This document shows positions 16,120-24,870 of a stretch of 64,000 bases of DNA, piece after piece. Position numbers and translations under genes: made by a program. The number at the start of each line of letters is the position of its first letter. Positions within the stretch are counted from its first letter, which is position 1. This DNA comes from Caulobacter sp. (GTDB lineage Bacteria > Pseudomonadota > Alphaproteobacteria > Caulobacterales > Caulobacteraceae): positions 124,001 to 188,000 of the forward strand of contig JAQGIP010000032.1 of assembly GCA_028291055.1 (NCBI GenBank). The letters run 5' to 3'. The notes beneath the pieces are model-generated. The model saw only the letters and a list, made by a program, of their open reading frames with translations, did not search any database and was not told the origin of the DNA.

Positions 16120-18183
16120 ATGAAATCCTGGATTATCGCCCTCGGCGCCGCCTCGGCCCTGACCGTCATGGCCGGCGGCCAGGCCCTCGCCGCCCCCGCC
16201 AAACCCAATCGGGCCGATTCTAATCGGGAATGCGTCGACTCACCCGGCCATGTGCTGACCATCTGCGTGGCCGCCGACGCCAAGGGGGCCTTCTACGAGG
16301 TCAGCCGCGGCAAGCGCAAAGTCATCGCCCGCTCGGCCCTCGGCCTGGTGCTCAAGGGCGATGGTCCCGCCCGCGCCGACCACATCACCGGCGCGGCGCG
16401 CGCCACCGCCGACGCCACCTGGGAGCAGCCCTGGGGCGAGCAGCACTTCATCCGCGACCACCATAACGAACTGCGTGTCCACCTGGCCGGGGCCAAGGGC
16501 GTGCGGCCCTACGACGTGGTGGTGCGCGCCTTCGATGACGGCTTCGGCTTCCGCTACGACGTGCGCGCCATCGGTTCCAAGACGCCCATCGTCATCACCA
16601 ACGAGCTGACCGAGTTCCGCTTCGTCGGCCACTATGACGCCTGGTGGTACGCCGCCCGCGAAAAGGAGCGCGACGAGTACCTCTATCACCGCTCGCCGCT
16701 GAACGACGTGGGCCTGGCCGAGACCCCCTTCACCATCCAGGGCGACGGCCTCTACCTGTCGGTCCACGAGGCCGCGCTGGTCGACTATTCCAGCATGAAT
16801 TTGCGGCGGGTCGCTGACAACGCTGTCAAGGCGGACCTGATGCCCTGGTCCGACGGCGCGCTGGTCAAGCGCACCGGCCCCTTCGTCACGCCCTGGCGCA
16901 CGGTGACCATCGGCGACCATGCCGGCGCCCTGGCCGACAGCCGCATCATCCTGAACCTCAACGAGCCGTCGAAGCTGAAGGACGTCTCCTACTTCAAGCC
17001 CAACAAATACATCGGCATCTGGTGGGAGATGCACCTCAACCGCTCCACCTGGGGCAGCGGCCCGACCCACGGCGCCAACAACGCCAACGTCCGAAAATAC
17101 ATAGACTTCGCCGCCAAATATCACTTCAGCGGCGTGCTGGTGGAGGGCTGGAACACCGGCTGGGACGGCGACTGGACCGCCAATGGCGACAGGTTCAACT
17201 TCACCCAGTCGGCCCCCGATTTCGACCTGCCGGCCCTGGCCAAATACGCCCAGTCCAAGGGGGTCAATCTGATCGGCCACAACGAGACCGGCGGCGCGGC
17301 CGAGAACTACGACAACCAGCTCGACGCGGCCATGAGCCTCTATGAGGCCAACGGCATCCATGCGGTGAAGACCGGCTATGTGAAGCCCAACGGGACCATC
17401 ATCCGCACCGGCGAGGACGGTAAGCCCCAGAGCGAATGGTTCGCCGGCCAGTACATGGTCCGCCACCACGCCCATGTGGGCCAGGTCGCCGCCGCCCACC
17501 GCATCGCCGTCGACGCCCATGAGCCGGTGAAGGACACCGGCCTGCGCCGCACCTGGCCCAACCTGGTCAGCCGCGAAGGCGCCCGGGGCCAGGAGTTCAA
17601 CGCCTGGGGCCGGCCGACCAACCCGCCCGAGCACCTGTCGATCCTGCCCTTCACCCGCCTGCTGGGCGGGCCGATGGACTTCACCCCCGGCATCTTCGAC
17701 CTGACCTTCGGCCACACCAAGGTGGAGGAGCGGGTGCAGTCGACCCTCGCCGTCCAGCTGGCCGAATATGTGGTCATCTACAGCCCCGTGCAGATGGCCG
17801 CCGACCTGCCGGAGAACTACGAGGCCAAGCGCGACGCCTTCCAGTTCATCCTCGACGTCCCCACCGACTGGGAAACCTCAAAGACCCTGGCCGGCGAGAT
17901 CGGCGACTATGTCGTCGTGGCCCGCAAACAGCGCGGCGGCGCCGACTGGTTCCTGGGCGCCATCACCGACGAGCACGCCCGCTCCGTGCCTATCTCGCTC
18001 AGCTTCCTCGACCCCAAGAAACACTACGAAGCCCAGATCTACCGCGACGGCCCCGGCGCCGACTACCTGACCAACCCCTACCCCCTGGTCATCGAAAAGC
18101 GCTTCGTCACCGCCCGTGACAAGCTGACCCTCGACCTCGCCCCCGGCGGCGGCCAGGCCATCCGCTTCAAGGCCCTCGACTAA
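16120..18183 (+). CDS. GH97 alpha-glucosidase, SusB-like inverting type
   Basis: A 687-residue secreted glycoside hydrolase family 97 enzyme that would release glucose from alpha-linked glucan oligosaccharides in the periplasm. A signal peptide (ALTVMAGGQALAAP) is followed by an N-terminal beta-sandwich, the TIM barrel (VLVEGWNTGWDGDW, VKTGYV) and MDFTPGIFD. Three glutamates match the SusB calcium/catalytic set: E389 in HNETGG, E468 in DAHEPVK and E492 in GARGQEF, the last two 24 apart as in SusB. I therefore place it in the inverting branch. The ATG at 16120 has GGAG five bases upstream; the track start at 15988 lies in the repeat. The coding sequence contains a perfect LacI-operator match at 16815. 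Confidence 0.9.
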   Translation: MKSWIIALGAASALTVMAGGQALAAPAKPNRADSNRECVDSPGHVLTICVAADAKGAFYEVSRGKRKVIARSALGLVLKGDGPARADHITGAARATADATWEQPWGEQHFIRDHHNELRVHLAGAKGVRPYDVVVRAFDDGFGFRYDVRAIGSKTPIVITNELTEFRFVGHYDAWWYAAREKERDEYLYHRSPLNDVGLAETPFTIQGDGLYLSVHEAALVDYSSMNLRRVADNAVKADLMPWSDGALVKRTGPFVTPWRTVTIGDHAGALADSRIILNLNEPSKLKDVSYFKPNKYIGIWWEMHLNRSTWGSGPTHGANNANVRKYIDFAAKYHFSGVLVEGWNTGWDGDWTANGDRFNFTQSAPDFDLPALAKYAQSKGVNLIGHNETGGAAENYDNQLDAAMSLYEANGIHAVKTGYVKPNGTIIRTGEDGKPQSEWFAGQYMVRHHAHVGQVAAAHRIAVDAHEPVKDTGLRRTWPNLVSREGARGQEFNAWGRPTNPPEHLSILPFTRLLGGPMDFTPGIFDLTFGHTKVEERVQSTLAVQLAEYVVIYSPVQMAADLPENYEAKRDAFQFILDVPTDWETSKTLAGEIGDYVVVARKQRGGADWFLGAITDEHARSVPISLSFLDPKKHYEAQIYRDGPGADYLTNPYPLVIEKRFVTARDKLTLDLAPGGGQAIRFKALD
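16815..16828. promoter_or_regulatory. LacI-type operator inside the GH97 coding sequence
   Basis: TGACAACGCTGTCA, identical to the sites at 18245 and 23627, occurs within codons for Ala-Asp-Asn-Ala-Val. An exact 14-base match arising by chance in one gene is improbable. It could serve as an auxiliary operator for looping or as a roadblock. Confidence 0.55.
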
Positions 18184-18190
18184 CGTTACC

Positions 18191-18219
18191 GGGGAGGCCG
18201 CGCCCCCGCGCGCCTCCCC
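18191..18219 (+). terminator. Hairpin after GH97 gene
   Basis: GGGGAGG at 18191-18197 pairs with CCTCCCC at 18213-18219, with an inner CGCG/CGCG extension. There is no U-tract, so it is either a factor-assisted terminator or an mRNA end stabiliser. Confidence 0.5.
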
Positions 18220-18236
18220 GCCCCCTGCATCCGCCC

Positions 18237-18266
18237 TTGCCAATTGACAACGCTGTCAATTATACC
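18237..18266 (+). promoter_or_regulatory. Probable GH3 promoter with embedded LacI operator (18245-18258)
   Basis: TGACAACGCTGTCA, extended to AATTGACAACGCTGTCAATT, is the best-conserved operator copy. Candidate promoter elements flank it: TTGCCA at 18237-18242 and TATACC at 18261-18266, 18 bases apart. The operator would then sit in the spacer, where repressor binding excludes RNA polymerase. The promoter assignment is inference. Confidence 0.7.
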
Positions 18267-18304
18267 TGTCCCAAGGCGGCCGAAGAGCCCCTTGGGAGGC
18301 TGCG

Positions 18305-20761
18305 ATGATCAAAAGTAAACCAGCAAATCTACTCTTCGGCCTGACCCTCCTGGCCCTGGCCCCCATGGTGCAGGCCGCGACCGCCCAGCCTGGCCTCGCC
18401 CACCCCGAGTCCTGGCCCGCCGCCCACAGCCCCGGCTTGATCGACCCCAAGACCGAAGCCTTCGTCACCGACCTGATGTCGAAGATGTCGGTCGAGGAAA
18501 AAGTCGGCCAGATGATCCAGGGCGACCTCTCCAACATCAAGCCGGAGGACCTGCGCGACTATCCGCTGGGCTCCGTCCTGGCCGGCGGCGACAGCCCGCC
18601 CGTCGGCCAGCCCGACCGCTCTGGCGCGCAAGCCTGGCTCGACACCGCCCGCGCCTTCCGCTCCGTCTCCGTGGAGGCGCGGCCGGGCCATACGCCGATC
18701 CCGGTGATGTTCGGGGTCGATGCGGTGCACGGCAACAACAACGTGGTCGGCGCCACCCTGATGCCCCACAACATCGGCCTGGGCGCCATGAACGACCCCG
18801 CCCTGATGCGCCGCATCGGCGAGGTCACGGGTGAGGAAACCGCCGCGACCGGCATCGACTGGGCCTTCGGTCCGACCCTGGCCGTGGTCCGCGACGACCG
18901 CTGGGGCCGCACCTACGAGGGCTATTCGGAGGAACCCCGGATCGTCGCCGCCTATGCCGGCCAGATGATCGGCGGGCTGCAGAGCGGCCGTGTCTCCGCC
19001 TCGGCCAAGCACTTCCTGGGCGACGGCGGCACCGACGGCGGCAAGGACCAGGGCGACAACCGCTATTCCGAGGCCGACCTGATCCGCCTCAACGCGCCGG
19101 GCTATGTGTCGGCCGTGAATGCCGGGACCATGACCATCATGGCCTCCTTCTCCTCCTGGCAGGGGGTGAAGATGCACGGCAACCGGAGCCTGCTGACCGG
19201 TGTGCTGAAGGGCAAAATGGGCTTCGACGGCTTCGTGGTCGGCGACTGGAACGCCCAGGGCCAGGTGCCCGGCTGCACCAACGAAAGCTGCCCCCAGGCC
19301 TTCATCGCCGGGGTCGACATGATCATGGCCGCCGACAGCTGGAAGGGCCTCTACAGGAACACCCTGGCCCAGGTCCGCTCCGGCGAGATCCCCATGGCTC
19401 GGGTCGACGACGCGGTGCGCCGCATCCTGCGGGTGAAGGTCAAGTCCGGCCTGTTCGGCCCGCGCCCCTGGGAGGGCCAGTTCGCCGCCATCGGCTCGCC
19501 CGCCCACCGTGCCATCGCCCGCCAGGCGGTGCGCGAGTCGCTGGTGCTGCTGAAGAACGACGGCGGCGTGTTGCCGATCCGGGGCGGGGCCCGCGTGCTG
19601 GTGGCCGGCGACGGAGCCGACAACGTCGCCAAACAGGCCGGCGGCTGGACGCTGAGTTGGCAGGGCACGGGCAACATGCCCGCCGACTTCCCGGGCGCCA
19701 CCTCCATCTGGTCGGGCATCCGCGATGCCGTGACGAAGGGCGGCGGCAAGGCTGAACTCAGCCCGGACGGGCGCTTCAAGACCAAACCCGACGTGGCCAT
19801 CGTGGTGTTCGGCGAGACCCCCTATGCGGAGTTCCAGGGCGACATCGCGACCCTGGAATACCAGCCCGGCGCCAAGGCCGACCTGGCCCTGCTGAAGTCG
19901 CTGAAGGCCAAGGGCATTCCGGTGGTGGCGGTCTTCCTGTCGGGGCGGCCCCTATGGGTGAACCCGGAGATCAACGCCTCGGACGCCTTCGTCGCCGCTT
20001 GGCTGCCGGGCAGCGAGGGGGCCGGGGTGGCCGACCTGCTGATCGGCGACGCCAAGGGCAAGGCCCGCCACGACTTCCGCGGCAGGCTCTCCTACAGCTG
20101 GCCCCGCACCGCCAACCAATTCCGCCTGAACCTCGGCGAGCCGGGCTACAATCCGCTGTTCCCGTACGGCTACGGCCTGACCTACCGCGACCACAAGCTG
20201 CTGCCGCGCCTCTCGGAAGTGTCCGGCGTCGCCGCCGCCTCGGCCCCCTCCGACCAGTATCTGATGGCCGGCAAGCCGGTCGCGCCCTGGAAGCTGATCC
20301 TGTCCGACGACGGCGGCGCGGCCACAACCGACACGGCCAGCCCGCGCGGTGCGCTCAGCGTCTCCCTGGTCGACGCCGACGGCCTGCAGGGCGGGGCCAG
20401 GGCCTTCACCTGGAGCGGCGCCGGCCGCGCGGCATGGACCATAGGCGGCCCGCCGGTCGACCTCACCCGCCAGGCCAACGGCGACATGGCGCTGCTGATC
20501 CGCTACCGCCTCGACGCGGCCCCCACGGGGCCGGTGCGGATGATGATCGGCAAGGGCGAAGCCTCCCTTGATGGCGTCCTGAAGGGCGCGCCCGTCGGCC
20601 AGTGGCGCACCGTGAAGATCAAGCTGTCGTGCCTGCGCGGCGCGGGCGAAGACCTGTCGGCGGTGGCCGCGCCCGTATCCATCGCCACCTCCGGTCGGCT
20701 AAGCCTGTCCGTCGCCGAACTTCGGCTGGTCAGCAACCAACACGACGCGATCTGCCCTTGA
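18305..20761 (+). CDS. GH3 beta-glucosidase / exo-1,4-beta-glucan glucohydrolase, ExoP type
   Basis: An 818-residue secreted GH3 enzyme that removes glucose from the non-reducing ends of beta-glucans or cello-oligosaccharides. A signal peptide (LLFGLTLLALAPMVQAATA) precedes the (beta/alpha)8 domain with PVMFGVDAVHGNNNV, SAKHFLGDGGTDGG and the nucleophile aspartate near residue 315 in FVVGDWNAQG. An alpha/beta sandwich domain (ESLVLLKNDGGVLPI, YPYGYGLTY at its end) and a C-terminal ExoP galactose-binding-like domain follow. GGGAGG lies five bases before ATG 18305. It is followed after 25 bases by an MFS carrier, so the two form an operon under the 18245 operator. Confidence 0.92.
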   Translation: MIKSKPANLLFGLTLLALAPMVQAATAQPGLAHPESWPAAHSPGLIDPKTEAFVTDLMSKMSVEEKVGQMIQGDLSNIKPEDLRDYPLGSVLAGGDSPPVGQPDRSGAQAWLDTARAFRSVSVEARPGHTPIPVMFGVDAVHGNNNVVGATLMPHNIGLGAMNDPALMRRIGEVTGEETAATGIDWAFGPTLAVVRDDRWGRTYEGYSEEPRIVAAYAGQMIGGLQSGRVSASAKHFLGDGGTDGGKDQGDNRYSEADLIRLNAPGYVSAVNAGTMTIMASFSSWQGVKMHGNRSLLTGVLKGKMGFDGFVVGDWNAQGQVPGCTNESCPQAFIAGVDMIMAADSWKGLYRNTLAQVRSGEIPMARVDDAVRRILRVKVKSGLFGPRPWEGQFAAIGSPAHRAIARQAVRESLVLLKNDGGVLPIRGGARVLVAGDGADNVAKQAGGWTLSWQGTGNMPADFPGATSIWSGIRDAVTKGGGKAELSPDGRFKTKPDVAIVVFGETPYAEFQGDIATLEYQPGAKADLALLKSLKAKGIPVVAVFLSGRPLWVNPEINASDAFVAAWLPGSEGAGVADLLIGDAKGKARHDFRGRLSYSWPRTANQFRLNLGEPGYNPLFPYGYGLTYRDHKLLPRLSEVSGVAAASAPSDQYLMAGKPVAPWKLILSDDGGAATTDTASPRGALSVSLVDADGLQGGARAFTWSGAGRAAWTIGGPPVDLTRQANGDMALLIRYRLDAAPTGPVRMMIGKGEASLDGVLKGAPVGQWRTVKIKLSCLRGAGEDLSAVAAPVSIATSGRLSLSVAELRLVSNQHDAICP

Positions 20762-20786
20762 GGGGCGTGGAAATCTGCCGGGGGGC

Positions 20787-22358
20787 ATGATGGGTAAATT
20801 CCTGATCGAGCGGAACAAGCTGGCCGCCTTCTGGCTCGGCTGCGCCGCGGTCACGGCCGGGGTGCTGCTGCACCTGCCGATGTTCCTGATGGCCCGCGAC
20901 ATGGGTTACCAACTGGCCGGCATGGAGATGGACAACGGCATGCTGGCCGGCATGGGCCTGATCGTGCTGGGCATCGCGCTGACCGCCTACGGCCTGCTGC
21001 CGTCCGCCGCCATCCGCCACAACGACCCGCACCTGAAGATGAGTCCGTCGGAGGAGGCGCCCCTCACCTCGGCCCACTGGCAGCTCATGGCCGTGCTGGT
21101 GGTGGCCCTGGTGGTGGACGTGATGAAGCCGGCCAGCCTGGGCTTCGTGGTGCCGGGCATGCGCGCGGAATACGGAGTCTCCAAGGCCTTCGTGGCCTGG
21201 CTTCCGTTCACCGCCCTGTTGGGCACCTTCGTGGGCTCCATCGTCTGGGGCGTCCTGGCCGACATCTACGGGCGGCGCGCCTCGATCCTGCTGTCGGCCA
21301 TCATGTTCGTGGGCACCTCAATCTGCGGGGCCATGCCATCGTTCAACTGGAACGTCATCATGTGCTTCCTGATGGGCGCCGCGGCGGGCGGGCTGCTGCC
21401 GGTGGCCTATGCCCTGCTGGCCGAGGCCATGCCGTCCAAACACCGCGGCTGGAGCCTGGTCATGGTCGGCGGCCTGGGCGCGGCGGGCGGCTATCTGGCG
21501 GCCAGTTCGCTGTCGGCGGTGCTGCAGCCGCTGTTCGGCTGGCGCATCATGTGGTTCCTCAACATGCCCACCGGCCTGCTGCTGATCGCCATGAGCGGCA
21601 TCATCCCCGAGTCCGCCAAGTTCCTCATGCAGAGCGGCCGGGTGGCCGAGGCTCGGGCCATCCTCAAGCGCTTCGGCTCGGTGCTGGTCCCTGTGACCGA
21701 AGCGACGATCGCCCGCGCCGCCATCGAAACGACCGGCGCCCACGTGGCCCGCAAGAGCGTCATCCTCTCCATCGTCGGCGTGACCTGGAGCCTGATCAAC
21801 TTCGGCATCCTGCTGTGGCTGCCCGCCGACCTGGTGGCCAAGGGCGCCAGCATCGGGCTGACCAGCAAGCTGCTGGCCCAGTCGGCCCTCATCGCCCTGC
21901 CCGCCGTGCTGCTGGCGGCGCTGCTCTACAGCCGCTGGAGCACCAAGGGTGCGCTGGCCGCCATGATGACGGTGTCGGGCCTGGGCCTGCTGGGGCTGAT
22001 CTTGATGGATACGCCCATCGCCGGCGTCACCCTGGGCCCGGTCCTTCCCGTGGCCCTGCTGATCTTCGGCAGCAACGGCATGCTGGCGGTGCTGCTGCCC
22101 TATACCGCCGAGCTGTTCCCGCTGCGGGTGCGCGGGCGCGCCACCGGCCTGGTGGCCGGCTGCACCAAGTTCGGAGGCCTGATCGCCCAGGGCCTGGGCC
22201 TGCTGGCCCTGATCCCCGCGCTCAGCGTCGCCGCCTGGAGCGTGGTCGCCCTGCTGGCCGTCTGCGTGGCCCTGATCAGCCTCTATGGCGAGGAGACGCG
22301 TGGGCGCGACCTGCGCGACATCGACGGCGAGCCGCTCGGCCTGCCCGCCGAGGCCTAA
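20787..22358 (+). CDS. MFS transporter, metabolite:H+ symporter type
   Basis: A 523-residue inner-membrane carrier of the major facilitator superfamily with 12 core membrane helices and two additional N-terminal ones (residues about 12-35 and 50-72). The loop 2-3 motif is ADIYGRRASILL, and PESAKFLMQSGRVAEA is typical of sugar or organic acid porters. GGGGG precedes a double ATG start. It follows GH3 by 25 bp and probably imports glucose or a short glucoside. The stop overlaps the stop of the convergent GH5 gene by two bases. The solute is inferred only from context. Confidence 0.8.
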   Translation: MMGKFLIERNKLAAFWLGCAAVTAGVLLHLPMFLMARDMGYQLAGMEMDNGMLAGMGLIVLGIALTAYGLLPSAAIRHNDPHLKMSPSEEAPLTSAHWQLMAVLVVALVVDVMKPASLGFVVPGMRAEYGVSKAFVAWLPFTALLGTFVGSIVWGVLADIYGRRASILLSAIMFVGTSICGAMPSFNWNVIMCFLMGAAAGGLLPVAYALLAEAMPSKHRGWSLVMVGGLGAAGGYLAASSLSAVLQPLFGWRIMWFLNMPTGLLLIAMSGIIPESAKFLMQSGRVAEARAILKRFGSVLVPVTEATIARAAIETTGAHVARKSVILSIVGVTWSLINFGILLWLPADLVAKGASIGLTSKLLAQSALIALPAVLLAALLYSRWSTKGALAAMMTVSGLGLLGLILMDTPIAGVTLGPVLPVALLIFGSNGMLAVLLPYTAELFPLRVRGRATGLVAGCTKFGGLIAQGLGLLALIPALSVAAWSVVALLAVCVALISLYGEETRGRDLRDIDGEPLGLPAEA

Positions 22359-23422
22359 GGAACCAGCGCCTTGCGGATCGGCTCGACCCACTGGCCCTTG
22401 TCGATGTCGTAGGCCACGAAGTCGCTGTCGAACTGCCAGTAGGCCCAGGCCCAGCCGCGCGCCTCCGCCCCGCGCGCGGCGGCGGCGGTGTAGCGGGCGC
22501 GGTAGACCATCTCGCCCTTGTCGTAGGCCCCGAATTCGCCGAGCAGGATCGGGCGCTTATGCTGGCGCGCCCACAGATCGACGCGGTTGAAGTCGGCGTC
22601 CATGCGGGCCAGGTCCGCCGCGCTGCCCCACTGCACCCCGGACATATGGGCCGTGGCTTCGTTCCAGCTGGCGCCCTGGTGGGTGAATTCCATGGGCGTG
22701 TAGTAGTGGAAGGTGACGATCAGGTGGTGATCGTCCGCCGGCAGATAGAGGTATTGCAGGTCGTCCAGGCTGTTCCAGTGGGCGGGACCGACGATCACAT
22801 TGCGGGTCGGGTTACTGGCCCGCACCACCGCCAGGGCGTCATGCATCAGCCCGTTCCAGAGGTTGGCGGTCAGCCCGCTGTTGGGCTCGTTGAGCAGCTC
22901 GAACACCACGGTGTTGGGGGTGTCGCGGTAGCGCTCCGCCACCTGCTTCCAGAAGGCCAGCAGGCGGGGCCGGCAGGCGCCCGGGTCCTTGCCGCAGTCG
23001 TTGAAATTGTGCTCGTCGAGGATGACGGTCAGGCCGGCCTTGGAGGCGGTGTCGACGATCCAGTCGAGGCGCTTCAGCCAGGCGGGATCCAGGCGGTGGT
23101 CCGCATCCATGTGGGAGAAGGCTTCCAGGTTCACGCGGACCGTATCGAAGCCGCCCTGGCGGATGATGGTGAAATGGGACGCCTGAAAGCGGGGCGCGCC
23201 GCCCTTCCAGGCCGGGTCGTAGCCCAGGACGTTGATGCCGCGCTTCATGGCGTCGACCTGGACGAAGGGATCGATGGGCGCAAAGCCCGTGGGGAAGGCC
23301 CGGGCCGGCGCGTCGGCGGCGAGCGCGCGCCCTGCCCCGCCCGATCCAACCAGGGCCAGGGCGCCGGCGGCGGCCATCAGGCCCAGCCGGAGCGCCGAAC
23401 GGCGCGAACCTTTGATGGTCAT
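22355..23422 (-). CDS. GH5 endo-beta-glucanase (cellulase family), secreted
   Basis: A 355-residue GH5 enzyme that would cleave internal beta-glucosidic bonds. A Tat-like signal (SRRSALRLGLMAAAGALALVG) precedes a TIM barrel with GFDTVRVNLEAF, the acid/base Glu in VVFELLNEPN (near residue 176), IVTFHYYTP and the nucleophile Glu in LLGEFGAYD (near residue 295). The start at 23422 is preceded by GGGAGGG; the track ORF begins far upstream inside the lacI-type gene and is wrong. It is divergent from the regulator gene, and the operator at 23627 lies 205 bp upstream of its start. The beta specificity contrasts with the GH87/GH97 pair in the same locus. Confidence 0.88.
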   Translation of the reverse strand: MTIKGSRRSALRLGLMAAAGALALVGSGGAGRALAADAPARAFPTGFAPIDPFVQVDAMKRGINVLGYDPAWKGGAPRFQASHFTIIRQGGFDTVRVNLEAFSHMDADHRLDPAWLKRLDWIVDTASKAGLTVILDEHNFNDCGKDPGACRPRLLAFWKQVAERYRDTPNTVVFELLNEPNSGLTANLWNGLMHDALAVVRASNPTRNVIVGPAHWNSLDDLQYLYLPADDHHLIVTFHYYTPMEFTHQGASWNEATAHMSGVQWGSAADLARMDADFNRVDLWARQHKRPILLGEFGAYDKGEMVYRARYTAAAARGAEARGWAWAYWQFDSDFVAYDIDKGQWVEPIRKALVP

Positions 23423-23728
23423 GGCAACCCTCCCGAACGGCCCTCTCAAACGGGGCCTCGCCAAAAAGAAGGGCGGCCGAAGCCGCCCCCTCAGTGCCCG
23501 CTCGCAAGGACGGCGGGAATGCGCATGCCACGGACCGGGAAGCAGGAGGAGAGGCGCTTCCAAGGGCAAGAACGGCCCGCGACATCGCCACCAGAACCCA
23601 ACGGCCGGGCAGACGCAAGCGAAAATTGACAACGCTGTCATACAAGCGGGACGATTTGCGCCTAGGCTGCGGCTGCCCGTTGCGGTGAAGCGGCTGGGCG
23701 GATACTCCGGAGAGGCGAACTTTGCGCC
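23423..23728. other. Divergent control region between GH5 and lacI-type gene
   Basis: 306 bp without a gene. The only clear element is the operator at 23627-23640. Base composition is lower in GC just around the operator (GAAAATTGACAAC), as expected for a promoter area. Confidence 0.5.
23627..23640. promoter_or_regulatory. LacI-type operator at the regulator gene
   Basis: TGACAACGCTGTCA, identical to the GH3 operator. It lies 88 bp before the TTG start of the LacI regulator and would give autoregulation; it may also control the divergent GH5 gene. Confidence 0.75.
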
Positions 23729-24763
23729 TTGCGACAGCGGACTGACCACTTGGCTTCGATCACCATCGACGATGTCGCCGACCTGGCGGGTGTTTCCATC
23801 AAGACCGTGTCGCGGGTGCTGAACCGCGAGCCCCATGTGAGGGCCGCGACGCGCGAGAAGGTGCTGGCGGCGGTCGAGCAGTTGAACTACCGGCCCAATG
23901 TCTCGGCCCGGGCCCTGGCGGGGTCGCGCTCCTATCTGCTGGGCCTGTTCTTCGACAACCCCAGTCCCGGCTACAACGGCCAGATCGAACAGGGCGCCAT
24001 GAGCGCCTGCCGCAACTCCGGCTACTATCTGATCGTCGAGCAGATGACCGAGATCGGCGACGATCTGCAAAAGCGCATCGCGGCCTTCCACGCCACGGTG
24101 CGGCTGGACGGGGTGATCCTGCCCCCTCCCCTGTGCGACAGGCCGGAACTGCTGGCCGCCCTGGACGCCGACCGCATCCCCTATGTGCGAATCGCCCCGA
24201 CCATCAGCCTGGAACGGGCGCCCTACGTCTACATGGACGACCGCAAGGCCGCCTATGAGATGACGGCCTATCTCCAGAGCCTGGGCCACAAGGATATCGC
24301 CTTCATCGCCGGCCCCTCCGACCACTATGCCGCCGCGCGGCGCCGGGAAGGATTCGACCAGGCCATGCGCGACGCGGGCCTGGCGGTGAAGCCGGGGCGG
24401 GTGCAGCAGGGCGCCTTCTCCTTCCGCTCGGGGTCGGAATGCGGGGAGAAGCTGCTGGATACCCGCGACCGGCCCACGGCCATCTTCGCCGGCAACGACG
24501 ACATGGCGCTGGGGGTGATGGCGGTGGCCAACCGGCTGCACATCGACGTGCCCGGCACGGTGACCCTGGCGGGGTTCGATGATTCGCCCAGCGCCCAGGT
24601 GGTGTGGCCGCAGTTGACCACCGTGCGCCAGCCGGTGGCCGACATGGCCCAGGTGGCGACGGAGCTGCTGATCAACGCCGACCGTGACGACGACATGCCC
24701 CGCGCGCGGCTGATGGATTTCGAAGTGATGGTCCGCCAGTCATCGGGGCCCCCATCGCGGTGA
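23729..24763 (+). CDS. LacI-family transcriptional regulator of the glucan locus
   Basis: A 344-residue LacI/GalR repressor. The N-terminal headpiece reads ITIDDVADLAGVSIKTVSRVLN followed by the hinge YRPNVSARALAGSRS; the rest is a periplasmic-binding-protein-like effector domain (GLFFDNPSPGYNGQIEQG, FIAGPSDHYAAARRREGF, AIFAGNDDMALGVM, TTVRQPVADMA). It has no ATG or GTG at a plausible place; the TTG at 23729, with GGAGAGG 13 bases upstream, is used, and a second TTG at 23750 is possible. Six operator-like palindromes from 4405 to 24804 are the likely targets. A glucose-type effector is expected from the genes controlled, but is not shown. Confidence 0.88.
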   Translation: MRQRTDHLASITIDDVADLAGVSIKTVSRVLNREPHVRAATREKVLAAVEQLNYRPNVSARALAGSRSYLLGLFFDNPSPGYNGQIEQGAMSACRNSGYYLIVEQMTEIGDDLQKRIAAFHATVRLDGVILPPPLCDRPELLAALDADRIPYVRIAPTISLERAPYVYMDDRKAAYEMTAYLQSLGHKDIAFIAGPSDHYAAARRREGFDQAMRDAGLAVKPGRVQQGAFSFRSGSECGEKLLDTRDRPTAIFAGNDDMALGVMAVANRLHIDVPGTVTLAGFDDSPSAQVVWPQLTTVRQPVADMAQVATELLINADRDDDMPRARLMDFEVMVRQSSGPPSR

Positions 24764-24790
24764 TCGTCGGCGTCGCGGCCGATGGCCATT

Positions 24791-24804
24791 TGACAGCGCT
24801 GTCT
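24791..24804. promoter_or_regulatory. LacI-type operator upstream of gluP-glk
   Basis: TGACAGCGCTGTCT lies 66 bases before the transporter start and matches the family consensus at 13 of 14 positions. It is just after the regulator stop codon. Confidence 0.75.
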
Positions 24805-24870
24805 TTTCGTCCTTAGGGTTCCGCAAAACCCGCACGCCGGTTGATGACGCGGGAAGCATCGAGGAAACAC

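Noticed and set aside
22355-24541. 728-aa version of the GH5 gene
   Set aside because: The 370 extra N-terminal residues are antisense to the LacI gene; the signal peptide and GGGAGGG site place the start at 23422.
24790-24818. TTGACA within the operator as the -35 box of gluP
   Set aside because: No acceptable -10 hexamer occurs 16-18 bases downstream at this or the other operators; TTGACA here is part of the operator.
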